The notes under the pieces: model-generated
Database searches by the model: none
Seen by the model: the letters and a program-made list of their open reading frames with translations, nothing else
Told to the model about the DNA's origin: nothing
Shown here: piece by piece, positions 61,979 to 64,000 of the stretch
How the letters are laid out: each line of letters starts with the position of its first letter
Numbering within the stretch: the stretch's first letter is position 1
NCBI GenBank assembly: GCA_964567745.1
Contig: CAZMNY010000008.1
Coordinates: 183,533-247,532 of the forward strand
Direction: 5' to 3'
Origin: CAZMNY01 sp964567745
GTDB lineage: Bacteria; Planctomycetota; Planctomycetia; Pirellulales; Pirellulaceae
DNA: 64,000 nucleotides
Program-made: the position numbers and the translations under genes

Positions 61979-62277
61979 TGCCTTGTCGTATTCGCGCTAG
62001 GGTGGGAGCAACGGAAATCGTCGCGGCACAAGTCCACAGCGATTGGGCCGTTGGAAGTCAGAGTCGACGAGAGTCGAGCGACCGAAGCAGTTTCGTTGTC
62101 GCCAGTTTCTCTCGAAGATCGCCTTGGATGAACCCTAGCCGGCGCCTCGGCGTCTATGAATACACTCAGTTTTGATTTCTCAGAGTGCAGTACAGAGCGT
62201 CCATACCCAAATGCGTTGCGGCGAGTCTCAGTTGAGACGCGTAATGCAAAAACCGCCAAGCAGAGGAGTGCTACCCT

Positions 62278-63120
62278 ATGGTCCAGATTACCGCGGCTGC
62301 GGTGACCGGATTACGCAAGAAGACCGGCCTGCCGATGATGGAGTGCAAGAAAGCATTGCAAGAATCAGGCGGAGATGAAGAGGCTGCCATCAAGTGGCTT
62401 CGCGAACGCGGAAACCAGGTTCAGGAAAAGCGTTCTGACCGAGAGACCGCCTTTGGTCGTTTCGGCCTCTACGCCCAAGTCGGCGCCTCCACGGGAGCGA
62501 TTGTCGAACTGAAATGCGAGAGCGCACCGGTTACCTCGAACGATGAATTCATCGAGCTAGCCAACAACCTGGCTGAGCAATTGGCGACGGGCCCTGGCGC
62601 CGCGACGGGCGACGAATTGCTCGATCAGCCGTCTCCCGGCAAGGAAGGGATGACGCTTCGAGAACAGAAAGACGATCTGTTCAATCGAATTCGCGAGGTG
62701 TTTAACGTCGGTCGGATGAAGCGATACGAATCGGGTTGCGGCGCTTACTGCCACAATTCGGGAACCGTGTCCGGAGTTCTGCTCGCCGTCGATGGCGGTA
62801 ACGATGACGCGGCTAAGAACATCGCCATGCACATCGCCGCCATGAGGCCGCAAGCCCTCAACACCGACGACCTCAACCCAACCTTGATCGAGAAAGAACG
62901 CGAAATCCTCCGCGAAGCGGCGCTGAAGGAAGGTAAGCCGGAGCAAATTGTCGACAAGATGGTCGACGGACGCCTTCGCAATTTCTTTGCTGAGCGAGTT
63001 CTCTGCGAACAACCGTACGTGAAGGACGACAGCATGACTGTCGGCAAGTACGCCGATTCAGAATCGATGAAGCTTTCCGGCTTCGTCCATTGGGAACTTG
63101 GCGACAACGACACGGAATAG
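62278..63120 (+). CDS. tsf: elongation factor Ts
   Basis: A 280-residue guanine-nucleotide exchange factor for EF-Tu. The N-terminal UBA-like domain is clear (VTGLRKKTGLPMMECKKALQ and GDEEAAIKWLRERG), and the core follows. The canonical TDFVA motif, whose Asp-Phe inserts into EF-Tu, reads SAPVT here (residues 82-86 in CESAPVTSNDEF); I recall the same change in other planctomycetes. GAGGAG nine bases upstream gives strong translation. A rho-independent terminator follows the stop by about 55 bases. Confidence 0.93.
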   Translation: MVQITAAAVTGLRKKTGLPMMECKKALQESGGDEEAAIKWLRERGNQVQEKRSDRETAFGRFGLYAQVGASTGAIVELKCESAPVTSNDEFIELANNLAEQLATGPGAATGDELLDQPSPGKEGMTLREQKDDLFNRIREVFNVGRMKRYESGCGAYCHNSGTVSGVLLAVDGGNDDAAKNIAMHIAAMRPQALNTDDLNPTLIEKEREILREAALKEGKPEQIVDKMVDGRLRNFFAERVLCEQPYVKDDSMTVGKYADSESMKLSGFVHWELGDNDTE

Positions 63121-63173
63121 ACGCCCAAGTTTCGCTGACGTCGCAGTGAGGCTAGCGATTGAGAAAAAACGAA

Positions 63174-63205
63174 AGCCCCTGCGAAAATTCGCAGGGGCTT
63201 TTTTT
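63174..63205 (+). terminator. rho-independent terminator of rpsB-tsf
   Basis: The stem AGCCCCTGCGAA / TTCGCAGGGGCT is a perfect inverted repeat, closed by an A-rich loop and followed by seven T residues. Confidence 0.93.
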
Positions 63206-63358
63206 GTAGCCTCACGGTTAGACCCAACTTGATTCATCTTGATTCGTCGACGCGGGGCGAGCCCGTGAGTCTATCCTGTTTTGCACTCTGCGGTTGGTGC
63301 TGGCCTGTGAGTCTTGACGAGCGCCAGCGCGTTGTCCCGAAGGGGCGCGACATACCAG

Positions 63359-63406
63359 CCCAGGGGAAGCACTACCGGCGAAGCCGCAGGCACCGCCCTG
63401 GGTTGG
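63359..63406 (+). repeat. REP-like hairpin unit, copy A
   Basis: A 48-bp unit starting cccaggggaagcactaccgg and ending cgccctgggttgg. Its ends pair (CCCAGGG/CCCTGGG) and the centre ccggcgaagccg can form an inner hairpin. A near-identical inverted copy lies at 63952-64000. Confidence 0.75.
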
Positions 63407-63507
63407 TCGTCGTGCTAAACGCAGCCCTGAAAGGCCCGAAAGGGCGAAACTACCGCGCGTCGCGCGATCCGGCGACGTCATCGCTTGCGAGTAGTCGTTG
63501 TAACGCC

Positions 63508-63826
63508 CTTGCAGGCAACGCCGTGAAGGATTTTTGTCCACAGCTATTCTCCGTTTCAGCGTAACGATCGTGTTTTTCGGCCCAAATTGTAAAGGCCAAA
63601 ACAAGAAACGAGCCGCCTCGCCCGACGCGTGAGGGGCGGGGAGAGCCTGAAGCACGCGTCAAAGAAAGCCCCCTCACCCCGGCCCTCTCCCCCAAATCAT
63701 CTGCGAACATGCCTTCGCGAAATGGGGACATGTTAGCGCAGACGATTCGAGGGAGAGGGGGCACGCGCAAGCGATTCCTCGACCGTCAATGACTCGCCAA
63801 AAGTCCTTCACGGCGTTGCCTTGCAG
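63508..63826. mobile_element. 319-bp non-coding unit with 29-bp inverted ends
   Basis: The left end cttgcaggcaacgccgtgaa (continuing ggatttttg) matches the reverse complement of the right end, ctgcaaggcaacgccgtgaa (continuing ggacttttg), with few mismatches. The inside (63561-63795) is homologous to 36584-36831 in opposite orientation. Its right end stops two bases before the 108-bp CTAG element. This may be a non-autonomous mobile unit; no transposase is visible. Confidence 0.65.
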
Positions 63827-63828
63827 GG

Positions 63829-63936
63829 CTAGTGCTGTGTTACAGCTTGGAATTGGGATCGACAATTCGTTTGGCCAACGCCCGCCACGGCGAATCGGGT
63901 GCGCCACCCTAAAACTAAGGCGTAACGCAGCACTAG
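63829..63936. mobile_element. 108-bp CTAG-ended MITE-like element
   Basis: It starts ctagtgctgtgttacagctt, and the reverse complement of its end reads ctagtgctgcgttacgcctt, so both ends form terminal inverted repeats with CTAG at each tip. The tips share CTAGTGC(A/T)G with the 109-bp elements at 3143 and 4754, but the centre is different, so it is a related family. Confidence 0.7.
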
Positions 63937-63951
63937 TGGTCTCAAAACCAT

Positions 63952-64000
63952 CCAACCCAGGGCGGCGCACTACGGCTTCGCCGGTAGTGCTTCCCCTGGG
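63952..64000 (-). repeat. REP-like hairpin unit, copy B (inverted)
   Basis: The reverse complement begins cccaggggaagcactaccgg and ends cgccctgggttgg, nearly the same as copy A at 63359-63406 in opposite orientation. It touches the window edge, so its full extent is not known. Confidence 0.75.

Larger units (their letters stand above)
63206..64000. other. repeat island downstream of tsf
   Basis: No gene is called. The region contains two REP-like hairpin units in inverted orientation, a 319-bp unit with 29-bp inverted ends and a 108-bp CTAG-ended element, nearly back to back. All open frames here are made of repeat sequence. Confidence 0.7.

Noticed and set aside
63218..63655. 145-codon minus-strand frame in the repeat island
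   Set aside because: It consists of repeat sequence and shares no feature with a protein family.

Overview
The window looks like a chromosomal segment of a planctomycete, most likely of the Pirellulales. The evidence is the large IRE-type secreted protein, a Flp/Tad pilus locus, several long proteins whose only relatives I recall are planctomycetal, a menaquinone-type three-subunit succinate dehydrogenase, a planctomycete-style EF-Ts, moderately GC-rich coding sequence, frequent GTG/TTG starts and dispersed hairpin repeats between genes. No prophage, CRISPR array or complete IS element is visible. The species cannot be named from the sequence.

Left part (1-22 kb): the end of an ABC-2 permease coupled to a secreted IRE-type protein; a CDGSH iron-sulfur protein and a conserved hypothetical gene bracketed by two 109-bp MITE-like repeats; an M20 amidohydrolase; a minus-strand methyltransferase-glycosyltransferase-membrane glycosyltransferase operon; a sodium:solute symporter; a Gfo/Idh/MocA oxidoreductase; a fumarylacetoacetase-like enzyme; a nitrilase-family hydrolase; ATP-type 6-phosphofructokinase; a secreted beta-helix protein; a YbhN-type membrane protein; tRNA-Ala(GGC) with a good promoter; an NupG-like transporter; and a ceramidase-like secreted protein.

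Middle (22-34 kb): a minus-strand Flp/Tad pilus cluster in the order Flp pilin, 36-residue membrane peptide, prepilin peptidase, TadE pseudopilin, CpaB, CpaC secretin, CpaE/TadZ, a possible 93-residue membrane protein, CpaF ATPase, TadB, TadC, a secreted 182-residue protein and a TPR protein with a proline/glutamine-rich tail. Together they could build, process, export and anchor an adhesive pilus. TadG, TadF and RcpB/CpaD are not seen.

Right part (34-64 kb): a terpene-cyclase-like toroid protein coupled to a Tat-exported DUF362 protein; a small coiled-coil protein; CCA-adding-type nucleotidyltransferase; ribosomal protein S1; sdhCAB; a radical SAM/2-TM pair; ilvC and ilvN; a pentapeptide-repeat protein; scpA; an RNase Z-like hydrolase; hemW facing a 1354-residue unknown protein; a PQQ-type propeller protein; a zinc-finger membrane protein; a Crp/Fnr regulator; and rpsB-tsf followed by a strong terminator. 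The last 500 bases are an island of nested inverted repeats related to sequences elsewhere in the window.

All assignments come from reading motifs, topology and gene order by eye. No database search was run, and family statements are from memory.
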